A stretch of DNA of 64,000 nucleotides. Origin: Hofstenia miamia (Eukaryota; Xenacoelomorpha; Acoela). The position numbers and the translations under genes are program-made. The notes beneath the pieces are model-generated. The model searched no databases, was not told where the DNA came from, and saw only the letters and a program-made list of their open reading frames with translations. Below are positions 22,501 through 37,200 of this stretch, piece after piece (position 1 is the stretch's first letter; every line of letters begins with the position of its first letter). The stretch is from contig SCFE01000020.1 of NCBI GenBank assembly GCA_004352715.1, forward strand, positions 1,521,260-1,585,259. The letters are read 5' to 3'.

Positions 22501-25500
22501 TCGGTTGAGTAAATGATTGCCCATTTGCAACACTGTTTGTTTCAAAAGCTTCGTTAAGAAACTACATTAATTTGGGGGGAGGGGCGGGAGGGGGGGCTCT
22601 GTACTTAAGCGAAATTTTACAAGGAATAGATTAAATTATGGTTTACATTGTTCACTATTTAATAAATTTTTTAGCCGTTAGCCTCAGGTTCTGGGATTCC
22701 AGAAGTAAAATGTTATTTGAATGGAGTGAAGATTCCCAATGTAGTAAGAGGCAAAACTGTAATGATAAAAGCCATAGGGGTTCTTTTCAGTGTTGGAGGA
22801 GGTAATATTAAAACACTTATTCAAGTCTTAAGCAATACATAGGATTATTTGTTGGACGTGAAGGACCAATGATTCACTCTGGAGCAATAATGGGAGCAGC
22901 CATTCCCCAATTTCAAATAAACGCCCTTACACCACATTGCAAACGATGCATGCTTCCTTATCCATATTACAGAAATGACAGGTAATACCCTTAGGAATGG
23001 ACAATATAATAAAATAGTTTTTAGGGAGAAGCGTGATTTCGTTTCAGCTGGTGCAGCCGCAGGTGTAGCAGGTATTATAAGTTTTGTATTACAGATTCTA
23101 ACAAGGCATACATAGCCGCCTTTGGAGCTCCAATCGGAGGCGTACTTTTTAGTTTAGAAGAAGGTTCTTCATTTTGGAATCAGAACGTTACGTGGAAATC
23201 AGTAAGTAATAAACTACAAATATTAGGTGATATAAAGTCTTGCTCTAACTAGGATATATGAAGTAGGTGAAGTTATAGTTTAGCAAGACTTGCACAGGTT
23301 TTAAGCTTGACAAAATAGATAATTTAGCTTGCCTGCGCGATGATGTCAACTGGCACATTGAATTTCTTCCTTTCTGGATTTCAATATGATAATTGGCATA
23401 CGTTTGATAATCCGGGTTTGCTCAACTTTGGAACATTTGCTTGCACAACTAACACAACCACATCAGGTAACAGCACTCAATCGGATGGTTCAGATGACTG
23501 CTACTTATGGTCTGTCTACGATCTTTTCGCTTTCATTTTGATTGGTTGCGGAGGAGGATTATTAGGAGCCCTGTTTAACTCACTTAATTATCACCTCACG
23601 AGGCATCGCATGCTGAACACATTTAAGAGAGGAAAATTTGCAAGGTTTTTATTATAATATAGATTTAATCCATCCCTTAATATGCCACAAACATATCTTG
23701 AAATTGGTCATAATGTTGTTATTCCAATTATGAAATTGTAATAATGCTCGCTTTATTTTAAAAAATATCAAATTTGTGAGATAATTATGCATCAATTTCA
23801 ACATGTTTAAATTTGCATTGTTGTTGCTATATAGCCTACATTTCAATTCATTCAGAAAGTTCTAAATTTCTTTTGACTTCTGTTAATATGGGGAACAAAA
23901 GTGAGATTACCAGTGAATGGAATACCTGGTATTTTCAGTTCATTTACTATTTCAATTCCATCAACAGAAAAAATAACCAAGTTATTAGAATTCCTTATTT
24001 AAAACTCCTTAGATTTACACTTTTTAAATTGAAATAGTTTCCTTTGCACCAGTTAAGTGTGGCTGAGAAACTTCTTCAGCACCATCATGAGAATTTCAGT
24101 GAATCAACATAAGATAGATTCAAACTGGGAGGCCTCAAACTGTTCTCTTTGGAATATCACTGTTTGTTATTGGAATAGCAAAATTTTACTTTTGCATGGA
24201 AACCATTCATGAGAAACTATCTCACCAAGCTCAACATTCAACAAGTTCAAAAGCTTTACTGATGTCTAAAGAAAATTTTCTATTGTAATCAGAGTCGTTC
24301 TTTTCAAAAAATTTATATTTTGATAAACAATTTTTTGAGATGCTTTTTATGAAAATTGATCATAGAGCTAACAATTTAAAGTAGTATTTGTATGCTTCAG
24401 TAAGGAAATAATGATGTAGACGAGAAATTTTGCTGAAATTGAGAGTTGTATTGTTTTTCAAAAATTTTTCTACAATTGTTTATTTAAGCGAACACTGAAT
24501 TTAAATGCCCAATTTTTTAGAACATAACGAAATATCTGAACACCCAAATGAAAACCAAATCACTATTTCAGAGCATTTTTCAAGCATTAAGTACATGAAT
24601 TCTTGAAATTCCATAAAGCTTTTGCGTAAAATATAACCATGAATTTTAAAACCTTCAAAGATAAATGTGTTTGTTTAAACAATACTCATATAACCATAAA
24701 TATATTTTATATATAAATTATTTTATATATATTTTATATATATATATATTTATTTATATATAAATATATTTATTTCATAAAGTTTATTATTTTTTTCCCA
24801 AATTTTATTATACAGTTTCAAAGTTTTAGCTGTTCTAATGTATTCGTGCTAAGCATAAATATATATTCTTTCAATTTTATACACACTTTTTAGAGTTATT
24901 GAAGCGGTACTTGTTGGTCTTGTCACAACCTTTGTAACTTTTACAGCAGCCATGGTGTTAGGAAACTGCACAGTAAGTTAATTTCAAATTTAATAAAAAT
25001 TGCAAATTCAAATACCTTCTTCATTCATTCTGCAGTGAAGAAGAAAATTTCATTTCTTTTCAATTTTTTTAATAAAATTTGTAACGTATGCACTATGTAC
25101 AGAAAAACTAATCTAAATAGAATTTTTTAAACTATCTAACAATTGGAATATACTCCTCGCAAAATTTATCAAACAAACATGGGTGAAATGTACAAAAATT
25201 TCTTAAAAATTTGATTTTTAACAACTCAATCTGCATCTACAATGCAGAAGTAGTGTTAGTTATTATAATTGTTTGTTTGTGCGTTTGTAATTATATTGCA
25301 GAATAATCTTGCTTTACACAAATAACATTACAATACTGCAAGTATTTGAATATGTTCAATTATCTTGCCGCTTAATAATTTCTTTTATCATTTCTTAAAT
25401 TTCTATTTAAGCCAGCTCTTTTATTTACAAACGAATTTTGTACTGTAATTTTAGAATTTGCTAAGCAACTCTTTAAGTATTTGCTCATTCATTTATTATT

Positions 25501-28500
25501 CTAATTATAATCTCACCAATGTATGAGTGATCATCAAAGAAAGTATTACATATGTTAGTGATTAATTGTATGTGTATATAGATTCATATATTAGCATTTT
25601 CTATGAATTTTGCAACCTGAATATTGTGAAATTAAGAACAAAAAGTCCTTCAAATCTTAGTGAATTTAAGATGATAAAATTTAATTAATTTTAATTTTTT
25701 GACTCAATATTTAATTTGTCACTAGATTTAAGCTGGTAACGGCCAACCAAGTTCATACTAGTCCATCAGTTGGGTAATTTTTGGAGTCGATTCACCTACA
25801 GGCTTCTTATGGGAAATCGGATGGTTCTTAGGATAGCATGTTTATGGGATAGCATAAAACCAAAGTAAATATCTGCCAAACAATATTCGTTTAGAAATGG
25901 CAGTGATTTGATTCAAGCATATTTTGGAATTCTAGGTGCACTCGCATAGCGATGCCTGTTGGTATTCTAAATAATTGACTCCTGCTGCTATAAGATGATC
26001 TCAGTCAAATTGTTGTTAGTTGCACAAAATGTCCCTACCACCAATCACACCCCACCCTAATTTTCAGTGGTTCGTAGCGGAAACCTTTATAAATTTTTGA
26101 GGACTATAATTGAGCTTAAATACAGAATATAGAAAACAAATGTGTATTTCCAAAATATTTCTACAAGACATCTGATCTTGTATGAATTTCGTTGATTCTT
26201 TGCAAACAGGTAAAAATTGATGTACTGATTAATATGAAATATTCAACGGAGTTTTGTCTTAATGCTAGGATTAGGGTTAGTGTTGGGTTATACCTTATTT
26301 TTTGCTTTCAATATAAAATTTAAGAATCAGCCGGTAGTCTGATTTTTCATAATCACATGCAGGTGACATTAATTTTTAAAGGCTGTTTTTCAGTCTCGCT
26401 TATATTTTAAAAATTTTTTGTTGCATGTTTCAATGGAAATCATTTTAGAAGATATTAACTGATGATCCCAAAAATTTACGGGATTTCTTTTGCCCTGAAG
26501 GAGATTTTAACGATATGGCCACTTTATTTTACAACACTCAAGAAACTGCTATCAAAGCTCTTTTTCATCAGACAGGTATTTAAGTTTGATTAATATCAAA
26601 TGTGAAATCGAGCTGCACAATCAAATAATATTTCCAATAATCTAAATGAAATGCAGTTATATCATTATTGGAATGGTAATGTGAGTCTAGTTCAATAGAA
26701 CTGCGACCTGTAACGAAATATTTCAGCATGCTGTAGACTACTAGTTTGAAACTAGCACGACTGAAAACGAACTTTTCATTATGCGAAACATTTCGCACGA
26801 TGGCGTAAGAAAATATTTTTAACGATTACGCCAAATGATCCAGCATTTTTAAGTCGTTGCCAAGTCTTCCTATCTGAGGAAGCAATGAACATTTAATGCC
26901 ATTTTTCTTCAAAGGAAATATTTTTTAGAATTGGGGCAATTTGCGTGTTGTTCACTTTGAGATCAACAAAATCCTTTGAAGCATACAGAAAGATTTGGAA
27001 ACGACATAAAAATGCATTCCCCTTTAGAGCAATCGTTCGAAATATTTTTACGCCGTGTATTAAGACAGCACTCAGAATAGATTTTAATGCGCCATTGAGC
27101 GTCATTAATATTTTTCAGAAAAAACTATTTCGTGTAAATCATTAACATTTTCTCAATAAATTATCAAAAAAAAGTTTGGACAATAGTTAGAGGACATTGA
27201 GACATAGTACAACACTGTTTCCTTTTTAATAACATTTTATATCATATTAATTGAACGGATGAAGACGCTAAAATAGTAATCGAATATTAAACAACGAATA
27301 AGTTCAAATAAATGTAGAATAGTTTCCTTGCAAAGTACCATGAATGCATCTGCTCTACCTGTCTTATCATTTTATCTCATGAATTTGACTCTGAGTGATA
27401 TTATCTCAATTTCGTCTGCAGGCTCAAATACCAGTACCTTCTGAAACTAAAAATGATTTCATTAAAAGATTTCTTTTTTTACTTTACTAAACACAATTTT
27501 TCTATTTTGTTTGACGTTAAGGCCTACTGTTATCCTGGCCTGGCAATTTGCAGCAATTTCAACAAAAATGAGCCACAAAGACATTTGACCACAGGCAAGC
27601 ATTGGATATAGTAATTCACTTTAAGTTAAAGATGGTCATGGGCCGGACTTGGGAAGGTTTAGGCCGAAGAAATGGAAATGATGGGCCGAATTTTAAAAAA
27701 ATCACTATTCCGTAACAGTGCACACAAATACATTGAATTTTACTAAGTTATAATTATGAATTCAAAAAATAAAATCTACATTTTGGAGATTTTTCATTAG
27801 TATCATATACTTTTCTAAATTTCCATTTAGAATCTTCAATTTCAATGTTCACATGTGTTAGAAGTATTTATCATACCAAATTTTGGTGGAGCAAACCGAC
27901 AAATTAAAGAAAAATTTCTACCTATATCCATCTCTGATTTAAGTAACCAAATCAAACAATTAGCTATTTTACAAATTTTTGTTTTATTTCAAAATTAATG
28001 ACACTAGAAAATTCACAGAATATAGACCTACAAAAGCAGAAATGTAGATCTAACTTTTCTACATTGAGATGCAACATTTACAGAAAATTAATACGCTCCT
28101 TTACTTGATAAACCCTTTGTTTGCTTCGAAGTCAATGAAATTGTCGTAGGTCCACAAAACTGACGGCAATTTTTAATATTCTTTGTATTGCACACTTGGA
28201 CAGAATTTTCACCACGTTCAAGAGTATTTATTGCTTCTTTTCGTTTTTTTTGTACTGCAAAACTTCAACCCATAATTAAAGTATATTTTATACAAAAAAT
28301 TTAATCTTTTATTTAATAAATCAAACGCACATAAATTTATTGGATGACTTATTAAAATTATAAAATATATTATTGAGCTAATCAGCAATTTAATGCCGAT
28401 GCTATCAAGACTTTTTCTCAAATCTTCAAATATTGTTTCTAGGGATATTCGATTCTCTGTTCACTGCAAACATGCAATTTGGATAGCATTCTATTTATAT

Positions 28501-31500
28501 GTTAAATTTACCCAACATTTCATGGATTATTTCATATACTGTTTCTCGTTAAATGTATTTATATTTCGTATGCATTGCTGTAACTAGATATAATTCTGCC
28601 CATTTTAGAAAAATTTTCCTTGAGAACCTTAATTATTTTTAATGTATGCTTCTTCTTTCTCTGCTGCTGGACTTATGGAATATTGGTACCGTCAGGTTTA
28701 TTCGTTCCATGTATATTGTGTGGAGCAGCATACGGCAGAATAGTTGGTCATCTAATACAAAAGTAATTAAGTTTTTGTAATTTATATTATTATTATTAAT
28801 TTTTCTCGTTAAATTAAAATAAAAATCATACATGATTGTCATGCAAAAACAATATATAATCAAACAAATACAAATAGATTTTAATGTTGCATTTTGAGGT
28901 TTTACTGAAAAATCAAAATATTTTTATAGTTGATTACTATTCTAAATTTTTAATAGTAGAGTCATATACCTGATTTCATTGAAAAATGAGATCTTAAGTT
29001 CTAAGTGTAAAATTTCGTTATTTTCATGTTTATAATAAGTGTTTCATAGCATTTGAAAAATAATTAAATCAGGAGCTGAGAACCATAGTAGGTTAACAAA
29101 TATTTAAATAATAGACTAGTTATTCTTTCCACATTAAAAAATTAATTTCATGATCTCCTTTATTACTAAATGGTTATATATATATATATATCATATTATA
29201 ATTCATAATCTCTGTAAGCTGCAATGAAATTTTTCAAATCATCAAAAAATACTCAGATTTTTTGATGTGCTAAATATGCATGGCCTCATGAATTACAACA
29301 AAGACACTAGCATTTAGCTTTAGCCCGTTTCTTTATAGCTAATTACAATTCTTTTAAGTTTCTGTAATAGGTCTAGCATTATTTCTGATAGTTCAAAGTT
29401 ACGTCATCCTTAAAACAAAAATTATATCTATTTTAGAGTGCTAAGATCTGCTCATTTCAATCAATCAACACTAGCAGGGTCATACTCGTTAATAGGCTCG
29501 GCTGCATTCCTCGGAGGAGTTGTTAGAATGACTATTAGTCTTTGCTCCATTCTCTTAGAAACAACTAATGATATTTCCTACGGTCTTCCAATCATGGTTA
29601 CACTGCTTGTAAGTATTGACATTATTTTGGTAAAGTAATTTTATATGAATGCATAAATCTACAGGAAATAAATATATGGCAATAGGTTATTCCGTGCAGC
29701 AGATTTAGTCATTATATTAATGACTTTCTCAAACTTTGATGAGATGAAGAAGATTTGCTTAAAGTTACTGAAATTAAATTTGAACATGGGTTAGGCTTTA
29801 GGTTGAGAGTGCGGAAATGAATAGGTCTAAATGATTAAACAAATTTGGTATTGGACCCAACCGCAGCCAAAAACTTGTAACCTGTTTTCCATTCGGGTGT
29901 GTGTGTGTGTGTGTGCTACTTTGCGTTTCTGTGATTTACATTGGTTTTGAAGAATCATATTTTAAGAGTATGTTGTAGGCTGCAAAATTCGTTGGGGATT
30001 TGTTTAATATTGGTCTATATGATATTCACATCGAAATGAAAGGAATCCCCTTGTTGGAATGGGATGCTCCTGATGCAATGGAAATGTAAGTTTCTTTAAT
30101 TTTACAAACTAATTCGCTGGTTAAGATGCATAAAGACGTAAGTGCCAATTATAAATATGGAGAAAAATCATTTTCAAAAATATTTCACAGTGAAATGTTT
30201 CACAAAGTTTTTGATTGTTGATTGGCTGATTTTAAACAGTCCAATATCTCTGAAATATGACATTGCAAGATTGAAGTATATATAAACAAAAGTCCAAATT
30301 GCCAATAAAACACATTTTGAAAATTTGGCACTTACTTCTATATGCATCTTAACCAGCGCATTATCTGAAATATTAAAAGTTCCATTTTTACATACTATTC
30401 CTGTTCATCATGTCTATGGCCTTGATATTAGTTAACAAGCTACCTAATGAAGAGCAATTAACACTATTTGATTCTGTTATTGTTATGTGAAGTTGACTAT
30501 GACAACGGATTCCGCTTATACTTTAATACAACACCAAAATTACGGTATCGAGGACTCGAAAAGAATTATGGAACTGGTAGGTAAAAAAATTAATTTAGAT
30601 TTTAGCATTAATTTTATGTATTAAATAATTTTTTCGCATGAATTACAGTTATTTTTTACCACAGTCATTTTGAAATATGATAGCTTAAGATTTACTAATC
30701 CAAAATTCTTCAGTACATATCAAAACAATTTTGTATACAAATGACGTTTGATTAAGTACAAATCCTGAATGAAGGAGTTATAGTAATTTAAAAGCTGTTC
30801 CTATATATAAAATCACTTGCGGCACTTCTATGCTATAAATCGAAGTTTGATATCTACAATGGCCGTTATTGCATTGACGTTTGGTTCCAAAACTGCATCC
30901 CAGTATTCATTTAAAAGTTATTGTAATGGACTTTCTTTAGATTAGAAGCCTCTGACATAATGACTAACAAATTAAGGTATGTCTATCCTCACACTCGCAT
31001 TCGAGACTTACTTTCAATACTTCGTACAACGACTCACAACGCTTTTCCTGTGGTCACCCCAAACCAAGAGAGCTACAACGATCACATTGTTCATGAAAAT
31101 TACAACAATCTGAAGGCAGATGGCGTTGCTTTCAATGTAAGACTTAAGCCAATGTCACAAAATAAAATATACTATGACTTTAACACTCTATTTAAATTAT
31201 AAATATTACATAGGTTTCAAAAAACAAATTTCTAAATTTATAAGGTTGCATTTATGTATATATATATATATATATATATNNNNNNNNNNNNNNNNNNNNN
31301 NNNNNNNNNNNNNNNNNNNNNNNNNNNNNNNNNNNNNNNNNNNNNNNNNNNNNNNNNNNNNNNNNNNNNNNNNNNNNNNNNNNNNNNNNNNNNNNNNNNN
31401 NNNNNNNNNNNNNNNNNNNNNNNNNNNNNNNNNNNNNNNNNNNNNNNNNNNNNNNNNNNNNNNNNNNNNNNNNNNNNNNNNNNNNNNNNNNNNNNNNNNN

Positions 31501-31640
31501 NNNNNNNNNNNNNNNNNNNNNNNNNNNNNNNNNNNNNNNNNNNNNNNNNNNNNNNNNNNNNNNNNNNNNNNNNNNNNNNNNNNNNNNNNNNNNNNNNNNN
31601 NNNNNNNNNNNNNNNNNNNNNNNNNNNNNNNNNNNNNNNN

Positions 31641-31676
<36 letters not shown>

Positions 31677-33279
31677 CCGGAACAGTAAAATGATTATATT
31701 TTAATACTTTTCGACGTTCTATTGTATTTTAAGCACACCATAATTGAAGTCATTTTTGCGCAAAATAATATAAGAATATTACTAATACATTTAATATAGT
31801 TGTAAGCTACCAAGTGCTTTTTGAATATTCATTAACCAAATTATTTAAATTGGATTCTGCTATTTTTTATATATCTATATGTACTGTATTTTCTTATTTA
31901 GAGAAAGGCTATTAATGATGAAGAAGGTTTATTTGCTAAAAAGAAAGAAGACACTAGTCTGTAAGTAGTTATTCTTATGGTTGACATAGAAATATTGATA
32001 TCCACACATTTAAATATAATGCTATCAAAATATTATTTGAGATTGCGAAGGGTTAAGTCTAATTGTAAAGCTAAGTTTATGCAGTTTGTACCAGTACAAG
32101 TCTACCCATTATTGATGAATACTTTAGAGTAGATTATATGTTATCATTGAAAGCAGCAGGAAAATACGTTAAAGGTTTACGATTTCATGGGATGATCTTA
32201 AGGTCGCAGATAATGACTCTCTTAAAACACCATATCAGCTATCATCCAACAGAAACTGTAAGTGTTTCTTGTTAACCTTTTTTTCTGTTAAGATAATTAA
32301 TTAATTGTAAAAGCATTTTATTAGTTATTAAATTTTCTGTTGTACTTCAGCTTTGCACAGTCTAGAAAAATTCTTTCAAAATAATAACGAATGACTAAAA
32401 AATCCCTCAGTGTATTTCATTCTTGTAGATACCTCCAAATGCATAAACGATATTAATTTTGTATTTACACTGCTATTTTTTTGAGTTTCGGAAAAAAAAT
32501 TCTAGAAAATAAAATTGTTATCTACAGTCATTTCATTTTCATTTTTTCTTGTTCAGTATTGAAATATTCATCTGTATTTCCAAACCTGTCTCAAAGCTAA
32601 CATTTTTAAAAAAATATTTTTTGTAGTAAAAGATCCGCTTATTGACAACTGAATGAAGAAAGTTTGTAATACTAGAAAGGAAAAATACTATTTTTTCTGT
32701 TTTATTTAACTTGTTGTTTATGATATTTCAAAAATATAACTCTGATTTAATGGATTATGCACTCATAAAATGAAAAAAGATGCATTTTCGTAGCTGTATT
32801 AATTAATTGCATGTTATAGTTGTCTCTTTCCAAAATGTGACTTCTTAAATAGCCTAAAATCGTCTATAGAACTGTAAATAAAAACATTTTTTAGCATGAA
32901 ATGCAACCTAAGCTGAACTACTGGCAACTAATAGCAGACTATCCACGTTATCCTAATTTCTTTGAAATTGAGAGGGAAATAGATGACATTGAAAGAGTAG
33001 TGGTAATGTTTTTGAAAATAGTTTAGATATTTTGCATTTATTAAACAAAAGTTTGATAATTTAGTTCTACGCTTATATGTTTCCTACATAGTTTACATTT
33101 GAAGGTGTGAACGCTAAGAACTTCATGTTGAAATTCAATGATGTAATCACGAACAAAAACTTTGTTGGACGCGTTTCTTAAACTTCAGATTTGAACAAAT
33201 TGAGACTGTTAAAAAAGTTATAATCGCATTACGTTTAGAATTTTACACTTATAGTAGGGGAGAAGCTTGTTGTAAAACA

Positions 33280-33322
<43 letters not shown>

Positions 33323-34163
33323 TATATACTCAAATTTTTTATTCTGATGATGATTTTCGAATCGAAGCCGGTTGACATTAAATTGAGCACAATAGTTTGC
33401 ATATATACATATATATATATATATACATATACATATACAGTAAAATCTCACTACTATGCCACCCCGCTACTGTGCCACTCTCGCTGCTATGCCACTTTTC
33501 CTCGGTCTCGACGATTTGTTCATTGACAGTTTTGGTCAGAAATGATGTACGTGTATATTTTCTAATCTTCAGGAATAAAAATGTTCTAAGAGTATAGAAT
33601 AAAACTGTTACACACATGTAAAATACAAACTCGTGTTTTAAAAATCTAGAATATACCTGCTGTTACAAATCTCGCTACTATGCCACTCTCGCCATTATGC
33701 CACTTTTGCTCGGTCCTTTACGGTGGCATAGTAGTGAGATTTGACTGTATGCTTAGGAAATTTTGAAAATTTTCAAATTGGTATACTGGTTGTGTGTTGG
33801 CAAATTACAATTATTGTTAAGAAAGGTTAATGTGAATTAAGAGGAAATTTAAAGGTGTACAAACAGTGGTCTGAGATTAGGGTTTGCATCACTATCTATT
33901 AATATTATTATAAATTTTGAACATTGACAATGTTAATACTTATCTTATTGAAATCGCCATTTGGAACAAAAATATCCTTTGTAAATCTATGTCGGAGCAA
34001 TGATGAAAAGGTTAGCTTCGCTTCTTTTTTCATCCTTAAGACTGTGCATCCAATAATTTTCTGGGCCCACAACGTGAACAAATGTTTTTCTCTTTAAAAT
34101 TAGCATTGATTGCAAATGTCAAGCTTACAATCGAGCTTCATTTCTATCTACATTGCTAGTTTT

Positions 34164-34207
<44 letters not shown>

Positions 34208-37200
34208 ATATTATGTAAACATATAATTAGCTTAATTAATTATAAAGATAGGAGTTTTAAAGAGGTTTCAAAATTCTATCAATAATGAATTTCTNTACAA
34301 TATTTAACACTGTTAGTAGGAATATATTAGCACAGTGGTGTCCAAGTGCTATCCACCAATTAGTGCGGCATTTTTTTGTGCATAAAATTGTAATACTTCG
34401 AAGTATTTTATTTTTTATTTATTTAAATTCTGATTATTGCTGAATATTTTATATTTGTGAATAAAGTAGATATTGGAATTTTAGGGTAATTATATATGAG
34501 ATACATATGCGCTCATTACGCCTACCAGAGTTGCAACCCATTCACATTTTGTGACTCTGCGACAGGCTACCTTGTTTATCGACTGACCCAGTGACCCAGA
34601 CCGATCCGGTTAGCTTTGAAATATTTGATCAAGGTATCCGAACTGACCCGGAATGTGCCCCGTCTGGTTTTCAACAATGATCTTTATTATTTAAAAAAAA
34701 ATTCTTAAAAAAACCATTAAATACTAAAAACTAAGGTAGGGAGATGCATTTTAGGGTCTATTTGTTAATATTTTAAACATTCACCGGGGTTTTCACCCGC
34801 TTTTGGTAATTGAATCTGATCATGAGTGAGATGTCCTCCGTCAGAAAATTCTGCGTACAACCCTGCTCATCATATTTATGCAATAAGTGCTTTAGAGATA
34901 ACACCACTGAGAGTCTGGATTGCTTAGGAAGAGCTCTGACCTGAATCAATACGGAAGTTATGGCAGATAATTAAAAGGAAGCGATAGGAAAGTTACAAAG
35001 AGCTTTTAAAGAACTGAAGGCAGAAATTATTGCACATCTGGCGCCATTATTAATAAGAAACCCTGTGAAAATATCAGCAATACATTCTGTGATAAAAAAT
35101 CACGAGCATCCTACCAAATACTAAGAAAAGTTTTTGTGTTACTTTTTGTGTTAATATACTATTCAATGAGCCTTCTTAAAATATATGTGCTCTATTGGCA
35201 TCTTATTGCATATTTGTGTTCATGATTTTGATATTTATCTGAAAATTCATAAACGTAAATGATAAAAATATCTTTTTAGATATACAACAAGTTTTTTCGT
35301 ATGTATGTAATTAGTTAAATTTGTTAGCGCTCAAATTGAAAAAAATGGAAGTATTTTTTATTTGTTTCGCATACGTCTTTAGAAGGAAGCCTTAATTCCT
35401 AATCCTCTTCGATATTGATCAGAATTGTAGAATTCCCCATATTTTATTAATTGATAAAGTTTTTTCGGCATTCCTTTTATTTTGTTAAGAACGGAATAAT
35501 TTCTAACATTATATACTTCCACGTGGAAATTTTTTGAAATTCACTAATATCTGAATAGTTTTTTGTTAATATCGCTGCTTGATGGCTTAACAGATTTTTC
35601 CTTAAAATAATTGCAATTACTGCAAAATTGAAAATCAACAGAAATTTTAGATCTAGAAAGTTGTACATCATATGGGCTAGTAAATGCAGTTATATAATAT
35701 TCATATATTTTTTTAGTATAGGCTAAGCAGCTCAGTGTCTATTCAAGTTGTAAAAGCAAAAAAATAGTTTATAAAAAAACTCATTTTCAGTACAGGCACA
35801 AGCCATTGCAGCCGCACAGGCCAGAGAACCCGTAGAACGTCTCCCTCGTCTGTCCTCTCTTGCTGCCGCTCTGATTGGAAACAATTGTAGCTTTTGACAA
35901 ATCGTTGGAGACAAATATAAATTTTTGTAATTCCGAAATATTTTTAAAATAAAAAAATTTGCTGCAATATGGAGTTAAGTGTTGATTCAGCAATATTCTT
36001 AAATAAAATAGCATCGGGTAAACTAATAGCTAAGTAATTGATTGAAAATTTATTTGCCAATAAATGTCCAAATTTTTAAAACCCGACACATGCATACAAA
36101 AACAGACATTGCTGTTTCAGATACATAAATAATATTGTACTCATCTTTCACCCTTGAAATTAATGTACACCCAGCGCTTTAATCTCCCTTGTCAAGCTTC
36201 ATGAATCCTGGTGATATAATATATGTAGCTTAGGCAATCCAAGTGACACCATTTGTGCGATCGGCCTAAGAATCAAATGAAATTGAAGGCAAGCCCTTAT
36301 TGAATGGCTTCGTTGGGCAATTAAGTTTAAAAATATAATTGTATACAATTATATATCTATTGCTTGCTATCGACCTTAATCTAAAAAACCAGTTCAGTAT
36401 TTATGTATTTTATGTACGCAATAAACTGTCAAATGCCATGGTGACTGTGCTTACTTAACTAGCGTTCAGATTCAAACCTTTGGGAATTAAGATATTCACA
36501 ACAACGTTTTATCGCATTCAGACCTACAACTTTGTTCACAACTTTTACTTTAGATTTAATTAAAATTTTCAAAACTAATATATTGTAATTCAAAATTAAG
36601 GCCGATCAAAACGATTTGGTTTAATTAAAAAAAGTCAATAACAATATGCAACTCTAAAAGTTGATAACGTGGTGTTTATTTCGTACTCCATGGTTTTGAG
36701 TCAGCAGTTTGTCTACACAAGTGGTTGTTTTCACCTCCTGCTCATTTCGTAAATTTTAATGAGCAAATGTTTGTTTTCAGGGATTTCAGGATTCCGAAAT
36801 TATAAACAGACATAACTTTAAATGCAATTTAATAAATACTAAGGGCCCTAAATTAAATTTTGTTCTAAGATTCGGAAATTTTAACAATAGAACAGCGAGT
36901 ACTCCTTGAGAATAAATTTTTATTTAAGGCCCGTCGCACACTGCCATTAAGGTAACCTTAACTTAAAGCTTAACGGCAGTGTGTGACGATCTAAAGGGGG
37001 TCACACACTGCTGTTAATTTAAGGTTTGTAATTGCAAAAACACGAAGTCTGCCTGTTTTGAACGCATAAATGCTCAAATTTAGAAGGAATTTTCCAATTT
37101 TGTTGATCAATGGTATCCACAAATGCTTAATTAATTTAGTTAAGAATGTACATTGGATCATTAGACTAATTAAATATATATATAACGTTAATTCCTAACT

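Noticed and set aside
26580-27145. Overlapping ORFs on both strands
   Set aside because: Mutual shadows in intron sequence without family features.
31174-31688. ORFs made of Tyr-Ile repeats
   Set aside because: Translations of TA microsatellite and N.
33218-33617. Overlapping ORFs around 33.2-33.6 kb
   Set aside because: They run through TA arrays and a MITE; no coding features.
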